From Kappaphycus alvarezii (Eukaryota; Rhodophyta; Florideophyceae; Gigartinales; Solieriaceae), in assembly GCA_002205965.3 (NCBI GenBank), contig NADL03000664.1, positions 186,001 through 250,000 on the forward strand: a stretch of DNA of 64,000 bases. The letters run 5' to 3'. A program made the position numbers and the translations under genes. Positions 35,035-46,205 of the stretch are shown piece by piece. A model generated the notes under the pieces. That model ran no database searches. It saw only the letters and a list, made by a program, of their open reading frames with translations, and was not told the origin of the DNA. How positions within the stretch are numbered: position 1 is the stretch's first letter; each line of letters begins with the position of its first letter.

Positions 35035-36060
35035 GCACGATCCTCCATCGCCTAGGTCTTGCTGATGATGCCTTGGCTCGTCTTGGTTCTATGCCGTCCT
35101 CGGCTGGCATTATGCGCTCTGCTGAGTTACTGGCTGATTATGCTTGGAGTGGACGGACGGCTGCTAGTCGTAATTCGCAGTGGCAAGCTTGGGTACAGTT
35201 TTGTTAAGCGGAACAACGCCCTTTGTTGCCTGTAACCGAAGCCCATTTCGTTGCATTCGTTGGATGGCTTACGGCGGAGCGGGAAGCTGGACGTCGAAAT
35301 GTCAGTAGCTCCTCGCTTCCGCAGTATTTTAGAGCTGTTACACAGATGCAAATGATGCTCATTGGATAACCAGTGCCGACATATCCATTTCTTTTCCATG
35401 TGTTACGAGCATACAGCAGATGAAAGGAAGAGAACTTTCCATTGCATACGGTTCGGTGTGGCTTACCAGCCTCTTCAGTACAGGAAATTTGGGGACTAGG
35501 GATGTCAACTTCTTCCCATCTGTTCTTCGCGATTCTGCAATGGTCTTGTTTGCCTACTGCCTCAATTGATTGCGAGATAGCTCGGTGAGTTCCCTTTTGT
35601 CGACTAATGTCACCGTTTCTGAACAAGATATCATTGCCCGTTTATCAGTGGTCAAAGGGCGCCGAGCTAGTCAACAACCGCTGGTGCGGTATAAGCGTAT
35701 AGCATCATCTCCTTCTCCTGTTGACCTTTGGCTTCGCTGGGCGCCCACCCAAGGAAAACATCCGAACTTCTTAGGACTAGACGGGGAGCGATCCCCGTTT
35801 CCTGATCAAACCTTACCTCGAGTATTGCATTGCTGTTTATCCCTCCTTCGCATAACCGACCCCCCGGGGGGCGGTTTTCATCGCATTCAATCCGCATTGG
35901 CGCGCATACATGTGGTATAGAACCAATAGGGGTTCTTCAGTAGCCCAAGCAAAAAGGATACCTAGTACGCAAACAAACGCTACGGGAGCACGGGTATGCG
36001 CCTAGAGGAGGTTTCGAGGGAAGCACTAGTTACGGGGGAGGTTCATTGGGCGGGCGCTTG
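35035..36060 (+). pseudogene. DIRS-like tyrosine recombinase, with in-frame stops
   Basis: The core-binding (SAM-like) domain reads SAELLADYAWSGRTAASRNS and QWQAWVQFC (35120-35204), then PVTEAHFVAFVGWLTAERE (~35227-35283) and SSSLPQYFRAV. The frame is interrupted by TAA (35205), TAA (35367) and TGA (35421) without indels. The catalytic half is poorly readable: pieces in 35570-35920 include GGGFHRIQSALARIHVV, but I cannot place the Arg-His-Arg-Tyr residues. The last frame ends in a Gly-rich stretch by about 36060. Confidence 0.55.
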
Positions 36061-36663
36061 ACCTTAAGGTGAAAAGGATTGACCTTAGAGTTGTCGACGG
36101 CTTGGAAACCTTGTAGTTGGGGGCCAAAGGGTGCTTTCCTTTACAACTTTGCTACTCCCACTCCTACCGTCCTCTATATAAGGTGAGCTACCCTACTACA
36201 ACAACTGTAAATCTGCACTACTGTACTTTGCTCCTAAAGGACAAGTGGCCCCACTACCGCCACCTCCTCGATCCACCAAAAGGAGCTACCTATTCTAAAA
36301 TATCTAATCAATTACCTAATGGTCCACTTGGTGTCCCCACATGGGCCATGGCGGTCCAGTCCACTCTCCCCGGCTTACAGCCTCTACTGCAGCCTCTACT
36401 GTACACCCCAGGTGCTACTGTACTACAGAACCCCCTCCTCGAATGGCGACACCTCCTCGTGGCGCAAATAGCGTTACCTATCGATTTCGACCAATCAACG
36501 ACCGCCAATTGGAACACGGCCTATTTTGTGAGCCGTGTCCCTTCTTTTTGCTGTACACGCCACGGTACTAATGTAAGGTCGCGGTTCAGTTCTTACGACC
36601 CTTATACCATATAGGGTTGCAACCTTCCCCCTTTAGTCACCATAAGTTCTTTATCACCCCCTT
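36061..36663. other. Between DIRS-like element and retroelement copy B
   Basis: No gene seen; the ORF at 36117-36614 (+) has no recognisable domain. It probably holds untranslated 3' sequence of both neighbouring elements, which end toward each other here. Confidence 0.4.
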
Positions 36664-39493
36664 TTAGCCCTCGGCAGGCGTAATTGCATTGGCCATTGTA
36701 AGAGGGCTGCTTGGGTCGTCAGTAAACAGCGTTTCATTGTCGTAAAGTATGAAATGTTTCACCAATGATCTGCTTGGGTGCAACGCATGCTCGATGACCT
36801 TGGACGTTGTCTCGGAAGGTGATCCCAAGGAGTCAAAGGCTAGTGGCACAATATTCCATACTAGCCTCGAACGTCCCGGCAGTGTCTCACCAGGAATCGC
36901 TGCCACTTTCGCCGCTAAGTCCCTCTTCTTCCGCTTTTCTGCTACATTGGCGGCGGCTCGCGCTTCTTGAGCTCCCATTGACATATAGCTCGCCTGGGAT
37001 GGCGAAGATATGGTGACGTCATACGCCACTGGGAGAGGAGGCGGGGTTTTCACTGCGTCCGACCGCGGGTGCACCACAATGTCAGCGGGTCGCGCGTTCA
37101 GTCCAGAAAGTAGGTACTTCGCCTCGTATTGAACGCCGACTCCTGCTGACTTGAACAGCTCAAGGCCAAATACTTTGACAACCGCTGTGTGTCTGTTGGT
37201 CCATCCGAGACCTTTGCTACACAAATCTGCCGCATGGTCTCCTAAATGGTCCATGGGCCTGTGGCACTCTTCGCACCTCACGGGCACGGTACCATCAAAA
37301 ACACGAACTCCCGGTGGCGACGTAGCATCACAGTCCACATCTCGTCGTACGTTCTGCTGATCACGGACGGGTGCGCGTCTCCATGTATGCTTGACGGCGG
37401 ATCCTGCGCCGAATATCTGTTTCCGAATGTGATGCGGGGTTTGGCAACCTCGTCCATTCGTCGTCCTTCCAGAAGAACTTTGCTGCCGACTCGCACCAGG
37501 CTCGATATAGAATGTTGCGTGTACTATCTGGCTTGGCAGCGAGGCTGGCTGCTGTCAGTGTTTCCGGAAGACTAGCATCGTCGTTATCGGAGGGCGTAGG
37601 GAGCCGTCGGGCAAACTCCCGGAGATGTCTATCCGCTTCAGCGTATCTGCGCGCACGGTGTTCAGTTGCACTACTGTCCTCAGGGCTTCACAACTGCTCG
37701 GCATCAATTATGCTCGCAGCATATGCTGCGAAATTGAGCGTCGCCACCGGTGTAAAGCCGTGGCTGCCGTAGCGGAGAGTTGAGGATACCTACTGTCGAA
37801 CTGCACCAATCATCGGCACTTTGTTGGAGCGTGCGTAAAATTCCAATTGCTGTTCGTCGAATCTCAGAGCAATGGCAGTGGTCACACTCGCGGAGTCAGC
37901 TTCACCACATGTTGAAGCTTACAAGCCGAGGCACATACCCGGTGAAGATGGAACCGAATTCGAGCGTCTCGATACCGTCATCAGCGAATGTGCGCTTGCA
38001 GCTGAAATTTTCTTGTTGAGAAAGTCCCCATAAATTGGGACGACCCAATTGGGCCAAGAAGGTCGATGCCTTCGGTGGAGAAGTTCTCAATTGGGAAGCG
38101 GTGGTAGTGGCGATGTCCAGTTGCCGGTCGGTGCGGCCAGAACAGACGGGTTTTTGCATGATTCAGTAGAAGCCGTGATCGGTTCCTGTGGAGCTGAGGA
38201 TGTCGACTGCCTTTTCGAGCTCTGCATGAGTGCCATGAGAGTGCAGTCATCCGCATACCATCGATGTAGACTGAGCTGTGTCTGCTGAGCAATTTCCGCT
38301 GCAATGGATGCACTACAAGAGAAAACATCAGCATGCTTGCGGGATCCCCCTGTTGCATCCCTTCTTGGCTTGGGATGTCATGTGCGGACGCTACGGGCAA
38401 TATCAGCGACGGCGTGTTGCGAGCGTACACCATGTTCAGAAATCGACACAGCGACGGTACTTTGGTCGGCAACAGGTTTATCATGCGCTGTCTCGAGAAC
38501 CGGTTGAATGGTTGTGTGCATCCACGGATACCAGTGCATACTCTTCGTCTTGGCGCTCGAGCAGTCTCCGTGCTTCGTGCACAATGGAGTCCGTCCGCTG
38601 GGCACGCCATTGGCCACTGCAAGGGTGCGAGGTACTCTTTCGTGTCTTCTATTGCTTGTGGTAGAGCACCTTGTTACGAGTCGCCGCAAGGCCGTCCCAA
38701 TGGCAATGGGCGGTCTTGTCTGACCGAGGTTGGATAGGCAGCAGCGTCGCAGAGAGACAGAGGGATTGTCTCGTCTGGAGGTCCCCTGAGCTAGTGTCGT
38801 CACAACCGCAGTTAGCACCGATATGCCCGTCACACCTGCTTCAGGACTCACCGTATGTTGGCCAACAATCGAAGAAGCCGAGCGGACATTCTGTCCGGAA
38901 CCGGAGCGGAGTTCGAGTTCAGGCGTCGGACGGCACCTAGAACTGCCTCCTCAGTAATTTGCATTGGGAGCGGAAGGTCTCTCGTTTCGATGGCTGCCAC
39001 AAGAGAGTTCGGTGCAGGGTGCAACTCTCGCAGACGTTCTAAAACGTGCGGGTCACGCACGTCGGCGATGCGCGACTGATGTAGGGTGCGCATCGCACGC
39101 CCGTATTGTGCATTTGCACCTATGTGGGCTGCCAGACGAAACGTTGGGTCGCGCTTGTTGTCTGTCTCGGTTTGCTGCGGGTGACGTCGGACGACTCGCT
39201 CTTCTCTGTTCTGATGTGCCTGAATGGCTTCTCTCCAAAGTCCGCTCCACTCACCTGCCCTGGCGCGACAGATGCGTTCTCGGAGTCCCTTGGCTTTGCC
39301 TTGTCTGAAATTGGCACCCGGCTTCCCCACGCATTAAACGTCGCAAGACTGCGGCGGGAAGAAGGTGTATCTGGAGGAAAGCAGTGTGAACTGCTTCGGC
39401 GTTCCGTGCGTTTGCTGCAGTTAGGAAGAGCCGTATGAGTAATATGGCGAGACTGTGCATGGAATTCCCAGGAATGCGGTCAAAGATGTTCAA
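36664..39493 (-). pseudogene. Retroelement copy B, ORF2: reverse transcriptase with zinc knuckle and RLE-like nuclease
   Basis: Fullest copy of the family. In translation order: SMHSLAILLIRLFLTAANAR (~39400-39460), AMRTLHQSRIADVRDPHVLE (~39030-39090), ITEEAVLGAVRRLNSNSAPV (RT motif 1, ~38915-38975), TRPPIAIGTALRRLVTR (~38665-38715), SQEGMQQGDPASMLMFSL (~38320-38375), the YADD box at 38246-38257, FDEQQLEFYARSNKVP (~37820-37870), the knuckle CEECHRPMDHLGDHAADLC (~37215-37275), then RPADIVV...YDVTISSP (~37000-37110) and VPLAFDSLGSPSETT. The PAD...DVT spacing fits the PD-(D/E)XK core of restriction-like endonucleases of early-branching non-LTR elements; the 224-codon C-terminal ORF (36664-37338) is intact. 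Several frame breaks occur upstream of it. Confidence 0.75.
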
Positions 39494-39831
39494 AGACCTT
39501 AGCGGGCTGTGCAGAGTACCATAGACCGAAAAGAGGAGTGCTAGGGGTAGACTGGTCGTTGGTTGCGGGGGAGGTCGTCGGGGGCATTGTTGCAGGGAAG
39601 AAAGGAGGGAGGGACTAATAGCGAGAGGCCATGCTCGCCCGTTTTCCCAGTGGAGGTGCAGGGTCGAGTTGTGCCTTCGCCACCAGCATCTCCTTCATGC
39701 GCTTTGACAGGGCGCGGGTGCGGTTCGTGCGTCGTTCGGTCTTCCCCATGAGTAGGGAGGGGGTTTCAGGGACATCCGGCTTTGGTTGCGTAAGCCGCTG
39801 AGCAGTACCTGTTTCTTTGGGTTTTGCAACC

Positions 39832-40860
39832 CTAAGATTGGCAGGTGGCGGTTCTGTAGTTTTGAGAGGCCAGGGTTGTTTTGCTTGTCGCCGGTGGCGA
39901 CGCGCTGTCGGGTTTTCCTTGGACTGTGGTGGCCTCAGTTATTTCCACTGCACTGTTCGGAGTCTCGTCTTTTTGTCTTGGTGGGCCGCTGTAGAGTGTC
40001 TGGCTCCGGTGCTGCGCCTGGGGTGTCTTGCGCAGCTGAGTCAACCTGTTGGTTGTCGTTGATATCAGCAATACTTGGGGGAGCAAGGTTTTTGCATCCC
40101 GCGTAGAATTTCGAATGAAGTTTTCTGCAATAGCAACCCCTCTCGGAAGGGTTGCTGCTGCGTAAATGAGGGGAGTGATTGCTCCCGCCAGAGCTTTCCG
40201 GGTTTCCATTGTTATTTCGGAGGCCGCGGTCTTGAGCTTGCGACTTCGCGCGTAGCAGCGACGCAAGTGCCCACTTTCCACTCGGTTGTGGGACCTCGGC
40301 GATGAGCTCAGAGAGCGAGGTTGGGGAAAGGCGAGCGCGCATTGTAGATGTTGGGGATCTCCCGGAGTATTTTCAGGAGATCTTGAGTGTCCGCGGCGTA
40401 GTGCACAACAATTGTCCAATCTCCCGATGTGAGGAGTGCATGCTTGGCCAGGGATACTCCAGCATCCCAGCTGCGATTAGCAGGCTTACTTGTGCATCTT
40501 CATACGCCGGCGGGGCCCGCGCCTGGAGGACCTGCGGAGAAAGCCAGCGAGGACATCATAGGGGCCAACGTCGGAGGCAATCCTGTCATACCATTCAGGG
40601 CGACAGGTGCTTTCGGTTTGGGGGCGCGACTCCGACGCGTCGGAGTCTCCTCACGCGGGGGGGGTCGGATCAAGCGATCCTGTTGCAGTCGACAGAAATC
40701 GCGCACGGTGGAGGGGACGGTAGCTACTCGAGGGTTCGTGTGAGCCTTCACGGTTTGCGCCCACGAAGGCGGGCGTGCCTTGGCCTTGCCTTGGCGGCTC
40801 TTTCCATTCTGGTTGATCGAGGATTTGTGGGAGCGTTAGAGGAAGAAGAGAGAGAAAGGA
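39832..40860 (-). pseudogene. Retroelement copy B, candidate ORF1
   Basis: Upstream of ORF2 on the same strand, frames open in turn over about 1 kb. Pieces include VATVPSTVRDFCRLQQDRLI (~40680-40735), KLKTAASEITMETRKALAGA (~40180-40240) and STTTNRLTQLRK (~40030). The composition is Ser/Thr/Pro/Arg-rich, like a disordered nucleic-acid-binding ORF1, with no clear zinc finger. The long plus-strand ORF over the same place (40302-40982) is taken as the shadow. Position next to ORF2 is the main argument. Confidence 0.4.
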
Positions 40861-41099
40861 AAGAAAAAGTCACACTGATCGACGACTCCCTCCTAGCTTT
40901 ATTGAGAGGAGCTCCTATGAGGAGGAGAGTGTGGGTTAAATCGGGTGTTTGTGCAGGGAATCGTAAAGGAGATTTGCGGTAGGGTGAGGAGGGTTTGTGA
41001 ATTGGAATCCAAAAGTAATTTATGTTTCCGTGTCAATTCGAAATGTTTACAACCTCCCTCCAAAGTAGACGAGAGCCTAGGTTTCCCCCTGTTGACTGT

Positions 41100-41430
41100 T
41101 GAAATTCCATGATGCTGACAGTTCAATCCATAAAATATGGACAGTTGACAGCCATTAAAGTTGACAGTGATAGCATAATACTTGCGGAGATGTAGGATTT
41201 CACATGAACATAAGAGACGCGCACTCTCTGCAGATGGACGGAAACGTGAAGAGGAATAGCTGCGGACCTGATGCGATTGAGGGCGGTGGGGGGGATTTGT
41301 TGGGTAGACACAGCTGCTTGACGCCAGGGCATGTGGACCCAGTTGGATCTGCCGGAAGCGGGAAGGGTGGGTACCTTGATCGGGTAGACTCGGCCGAAAA
41401 GGGGGACTGGCCAGGGAGGGTGGGTGCAGT
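41100..41430. repeat. Dispersed repeat R1, copy 1
   Basis: Shares blocks with 59.53-60.08 kb in the same orientation: CTGACAGTTCAATCCA (41116), AGCTGCGGACCTGATGCGAT followed by TGAGGG (~41258; other copy AGCTGCGGGCCTCATGCGAT) and GGCCGAAAAGGG (~41392). It may be the untranslated or terminal part of a retroelement, since it lies just upstream of copy B's ORF1. Confidence 0.6.
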
Positions 41431-41439
41431 TCTATAGTA

Positions 41440-42110
41440 TGGAGGGTTGGGTGTTTTGGTTTTGTAGACAGTAGTAGTCATATCCGCCGAGGAGGCGGGG
41501 GGAGGGCGGGTGGAGTAGTTGCAGGGTGGTGGAGTTTTGAAGTGGTGCTTGGGGGTTGTATGGATGGCTGTGGATTTTTGTTTTATAGAGAGTGAAGGCG
41601 GGAGTCGAGGGGCCGGGGCGGGGAGTGTGGGTGAACATCTCGGGTGGCCCCGGTTGCCCCGGCCACCAAAGAGCCTGGCCGAGTAGTGTGGAGGGTGGGG
41701 GGTTTTGGAGGGTTGGGTGTTGAAGTTGAGTAGACAGTAGACATATCCGCCGAGGAGGCGGGGGGAGGGCGGGTGGGAGTAGTTGCAGGGTGATGGAGTT
41801 TTGAAGTGGTGCTTGGGGGGATGTATGGATGGCTAGGGATATTTTGTTTTGTAGAGGGTGGAGGCGGGAGGCGAGGGGCCGGGGCGGGGAGTGTGGGTGA
41901 AGATCTCGGGTGGCCCCGGTTGCCCCGGCCACCAAAGAGCCTGGCCGAGTAGTGTGGAGGGTGGGTGGTTTTGGATTGTGGGGTGTTGTAGTTGAGTAGA
42001 CAGTAGACATATCCGCCGAGGAGGGGGGGAGGGCGGGTGGGAGTAGTTGCAGGGTGGTGGAGTTTTGAAACGGTGCTTGGGGGGCACATGGATGGCTGGG
42101 GTTCCTTCGT
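41440..42110. repeat. Tandem repeat, ~265-bp unit, about 2.5 copies
   Basis: ATATCCGCCGAGGAGG starts units at about 41480, 41742 and 42009 (steps of about 262 and 267 bp). Each unit continues GGTGGAGTTTTGAA, TTGTTTT..TAGAG, GGCCGGGGCGGGGAGTGTGG and CCCCGGTTGCCCCGGCCACC. The plus strand is very G-rich, so all three minus frames are open (ORFs up to 192 codons). The unit lengths differ modulo 3, so these are not coding. Confidence 0.85.
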
Positions 42111-42814
42111 TAGGTAGTCGTAAATCTTTACACAGAAGCATGCGGAGGCTTTTCAGAAATTAACGACGAACACGGGCGGCGGGTGGAAACCTGTCGCTCC
42201 TGCGTCATTTGGAGACTAAACGCAAAACGGGTAACGAAGTCGCAAAGCTCTTGTTGAGGGAGGAACCCGACGGGAAGCAGCGAAGGAAGCAAGGCGGCGG
42301 AAGAAACCCTGGCCGTCGTCGCCTAAGGCGCCATAGATATCAATCCCGACAGGAGAGAGGAGGATATCGTTTTGGTCGCAGCAAGTCCCGTAATGACGAT
42401 ATTTCTCGCGCTCTGTGAGTGTCGTGGCAGCGCCTGCGGTAACCGTACTTGGCGAGATGAGGCGGCGAGCGGAGGGTGGGCAACGGTAACGTCGACGGCG
42501 ATAACAGTACTGTGAAGCCCGTGGGCAGCGGGAATGTAAATGTCCATTCGTAACGCGGGGACTCCGAATGCCCAGACAAAGTGGAACTTGGTAGAGGAGC
42601 GGATGCTCGACGAGGGCGACGATCCCAACTTCCACACGTTGCGGAGGACGTGAGGTCGACGAGCCATTCCTCCTTTGTATTTGCAGGTCAACGCGTTTCG
42701 ATTGCTTGCGGTAGAAGCACCTTCGTTACGAGTCGCCGCAAGCAGAGTCGCAGATGAGACCAGAGGATTGTCTCGTCTCGGATTGTCTTTTTCCCGTGGC
42801 GGCAGAAATCTCAT
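42110..42814 (-). mobile_element. RLE-type retroelement fragment, copy C
   Basis: The minus strand reads ALTCKYKGGMARRPHVLRNV (~42635-42695), the zinc-knuckle-side block of copies A and E, then in the same element RMDIYIPAAHGLHSTVIAVD and VTVAHP (~42470-42560), the nuclease-like DVT motif. It holds only the C-terminal third of the protein. Its DNA overlaps copies A and E up to the point where those two stop. Confidence 0.6.
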
Positions 42815-42973
42815 ACTGTGGAACCCTTACAGTACAGAACAGCAGTAGAGGTTTTGCGAAAGCTTCCTGTAAAATACAGTATTGTACTGGTGGTTGGGAC
42901 CTCAAGATCCCTCTAGTTCATTGGCCGACAAGACTAAATCTGCCGTCCCAAAAAGATCATACCGCACAGTATT

Positions 42974-43013
42974 GTACAGTACAGTACAGTACAGTACAGT
43001 ACAGTACAGTACG
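42974..43013. repeat. (GTACA)8 microsatellite
   Basis: Eight perfect tandem GTACA units, with one more partial unit on the left (CAGTATTGTACA). Largest example of a motif scattered through the window. Confidence 0.95.
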
Positions 43014-43336
43014 TAACCTTACACTTGTACAGGATACAGTTCAAGGGAATCTCTTCAATTTGTTCAAAAGAAAAAGGGGTAGCCTCCTTTGGAAGTTGCT
43101 CTAAAATCTAAAATGGAGGACATGTGGCCCCTCGCCAGTTGCACCTCACCAACCTTTTGCAAACCCAATTGCACTCCACATTCCACATCGCAAAGGGTGC
43201 TACCCTCCCCATTATCTCATTCAATCACCTTTCCACATCCACTCCGCAACATACCCGCAGCTCAACTCGATATCTCCACCCCCTTGATGCCGTGTCTTCT
43301 ATTATTTCAACACGCCGTGCACAACCAACCGCAATC

Positions 43337-44690
43337 ATGTCCCAATTCCTTTGCAAACGGGTCAACTCTATCCCCATCCCTTCCTTCACCCGCCTCATGT
43401 CTAACTCCACCTCCCCCACCGCTCAATCCATCATCGACTCGGAACGCAAACACGGCGCCTACAACTATCATCCTCTCCCCGTCGTGATCCAACGCGGTCA
43501 AGGCACCCGTCTCTGGGATGTGGACGGACGTCAATATCTCGACTTTCTCGCCGCCTATTCTGCCGTCAACCAAGGTCATTGCCATCCATACATCCTCGGC
43601 GCACTCACCGCTCAAGCCGCAAAGCTTACTCTCACTTCTCGTGCCTTTCACAACGATTTGCTATACAAGTTTCAACAACGTTTGTGTGATACATTCGGCT
43701 ACGAAAAATGTTTGCCAATGAACACTGGTGTTGAAGGGGGGAAACTGCAGTCAAACTTGCAAGACGCTGGGGGTATGATGTAAAGCGTATTGCAGATGGC
43801 CGTGCACGCGTTGTGTTTGCAAAGGGCAACTTTTGGGGCAGGTCCATTTCGGCCGTGTCTTCTTCTACGGATCCAATTTGTCGCAATGGATTTGGGCCTT
43901 TTGTGCCTGGCTTCGATCTCATTGACTATGATGATTTACATGAGTTGGAGAAAGCCGTTTCGCATCCTGATGTGTGTGCGTTTATGGTAGAGCCGATTCA
44001 GGGGGAGGCTGGCATTGTCGTCCGCAAGAAGGTTATCTGGCCAAGGCGTATGACATTTGTAAGAGGAATAATGTGTTATTGATTGCGGATGAGGTACAAA
44101 CTGGGTTGGGAAGGACCGGTAAGTTGTTGTGTGCGGATCATGACGAGGTGAAACCGGATTTGGTGGTGCTCGGGAAAGCCTTGAGTGGAGGGATGTATCC
44201 TGTCTCGGCAGTGTTGGGGAGTAATGACGTTCTGGGCCTACTAAGGCCTGGAGAGCATGGGTCAACTTATGGGGGGAATCCACTGGCATGTGCGGTGGGG
44301 ATGGCCGCTCTTGATGTGATTGAGAATGAGAAACTGTGCGAGAATTCGATGGAGATGGGGGAGGTGTTGCGAAAGAGTCTGTTAATTAATCGCAGGATGA
44401 CCAGACACATCTTGACGGGGGTGAGGGGAGGGGCCTCATGAATGCGGTTGGTGATTCGAGATCTGAAAGGAGACGGAACGACGGCTTGGGATGTATGTAT
44501 CGAGATGGCGAGGAATGGAGTTTTGGCAAAGCCGACGCATGGGCACATCATTCGATTGGCACCACCATTGACGATTACAAAAGAAGAGGTGGAGCATGCG
44601 TGCAAGGTGATTCGGGAGGCTATGCGGGTAGTAGCGGTGGCCCATGATAAGGAAACTAGGAGGGTCATAGAAGAGGAGTCACCAAGGTGA
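43337..44690 (+). CDS. OAT: Ornithine aminotransferase (frame-disrupted)
   Basis: Class-III PLP aminotransferase that moves the delta-amino group of ornithine to 2-oxoglutarate, giving glutamate semialdehyde. Motifs: [15 protein letters not shown] (~43460-43505), [27 protein letters not shown] then AVKLAR (~43723-43770; OAT-specific NTGVExGETA), [14 protein letters not shown] (43981-44022), [18 protein letters not shown] (~44070-44125), [19 protein letters not shown] with the PLP lysine at 44175-44177, [11 protein letters not shown] and [16 protein letters not shown] (~44523-44570). ATG 43337 opens a Ser/Arg-rich leader ([17 protein letters not shown]) consistent with mitochondrial targeting. 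Breaks: a G run one short at ~43738, a C run one short at ~44020, and two compensating shifts at ~44415-44460. Length about 451 codons, usual for the family. Confidence 0.93.
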
Positions 44691-46205
44691 TGAACAAGGA
44701 GTGACATTGCAGGCGGTGAAAGTTATAACAGATATTAAGCATAACAATTCAGATTGTGAACGTTATAACAAGTATTAGCTGCCCTGTGACAAGCCCGAGT
44801 CCCAAAAATCTGGGAGGCGGCATGCGTTTGAAGAAAGCTTACTTACCACAAGCCATTTGTGCAGCGAACGATACAAAAGCCATGCGAAGCTTTTGAATAC
44901 ACTGACAACTGAATACAGGACTCAGGCTATGAATTGAGAACCGCGACAAACGTTGTGTTTCAAGTCACATACGAGTGTTGCGAGCGATCAATAACCTACC
45001 TGCCACTGCGAGGGCCACTCATCCTCGTTAGTTTTGATATGCGAACCCGCGGGCAAGCGCGCAGCGCCAGATTACCTGATATTTCCTTTCAACGCTTGTC
45101 TCGCGTCTACGGCGTAGTTCCCACGCCGGGAGGCATGGTTTACGCGGAAAGTCGCAAGCATTGCGGCAATGTTGCCGGGTTACAGTCCGGACCATAGCCA
45201 AAGCCTGGGGAAATTGGGCGTGGTTGATGTGGACTGAGGGGGGGTTGGCGCATTACCTGGCACGTGGGCGGGAACAGGATGGAGACACTGTCGCGGAAGT
45301 TGCTACGGAAGTTCAGACTCGTTTGACGCACTGCGTGCCATGGGGTGTGAGAGTGATGGGTGGGGAACGCGGTGCGAACGGAGTCAAGGTGGTGCTTGGT
45401 TTGGTCGACTGCTGTTAGTGCTTTGGTCGGGAATGAGGTTTTGCGGGGAACGGGAGGAGGGGTGAGTGATTTTGCAGGATGTGGGCGGGCGATTTGCGGG
45501 TTGATGGTCGAGCGGGTTGGATCATTTTTCACCGGGGTGCATTCGGGAATGAGACAAGATGGAATTGATCGAGCGCTGTGGTGGATTTAGAACATGGTGC
45601 CTTTGTGATAGTGTGGAAAGTGACATGATTGCTTTGGCCGTCATAAAATTGTGCAATGCGATATCTACCCATCGAATGCGGGATTCAATTGTCGAGTGGG
45701 TGCATTGTATCTAGCGGTGTTGCGTCGCCTTGGATGTGGCTTGTGCCGTCGTTCAGTTCTTGGTTTTGTACCCCGAATGTGGGGCTGCCCTGGCAGTATC
45801 GAAGATGGCCTCGAGGTCCGCTTAGAGATCAAGTCCTTGTGTGATTCGGTAGGCAGGTAGGCTGAGGACTATGTACAGGTGGACTTGCTTCAGAGGGCAC
45901 AATCATACAGTCTCGCAGTGGAATGTACAGTACTGTACCGTACCAGTACTCAAATTTTTTGCTGAGTACAGTACAGTACAGTAATAGAGAAAACTTTACT
46001 GCATATAATCATCTTTACTTCATGTATTAGAGAAATATAAGAGGCCTATAAGCCTAGCTGACAGTGTAAGCTAACATAGTTCAAGTTCGTCGTCGCTGCC
46101 CAGCTTGGAAGTACGCGCTAGAATCGATGTGTTGTAAAGATAGACCATTTGGTCGACGAGATTCGTTGCCGCAGGTGGTCAAGGGCCGAGCGGCCGCCGC
46201 TCGTG
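44691..46205. other. Unassigned, downstream of OAT
   Basis: A 24-bp near-direct repeat, GTGAAAGTTATAACAGATAT / GTGAACGTTATAACAAGTAT, lies at about 44716-44780. TGTAC/GTACA clusters occur at 45923-45985. Open frames at 45140-45532 (-) and 45161-45418 (+) overlap each other and match nothing I know. Confidence 0.35.

Larger units (their letters stand above)
32272..36060 (+). mobile_element. DIRS-like retrotransposon (gag, RT/RNase H, tyrosine recombinase)
   Basis: Three consecutive plus-strand blocks have the gene order of DIRS-type elements: a gag-like ORF, a reverse transcriptase with RNase H, and a tyrosine recombinase in place of a DDE integrase. No protease or chromodomain is seen. DIRS elements integrate through a circular intermediate without target duplication. 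The pol and recombinase parts are broken; the gag-like ORF is intact. Confidence 0.75.

Noticed and set aside
39120..39330. Plus-strand ORFs opposite copy B RT
   Set aside because: They mirror the RT frame on the minus strand, which has clear motifs.
40302..40982. 226-codon plus-strand ORF
   Set aside because: It lies antisense to the candidate ORF1 of retroelement copy B, has an Arg/Gly-rich shadow-like composition and shows no domain.
41432..42141. Three long overlapping minus-strand ORFs (up to 192 codons)
   Set aside because: All three frames are open because the strand is C-rich and stop-poor; the tandem units change frame between copies, so no protein is conserved.
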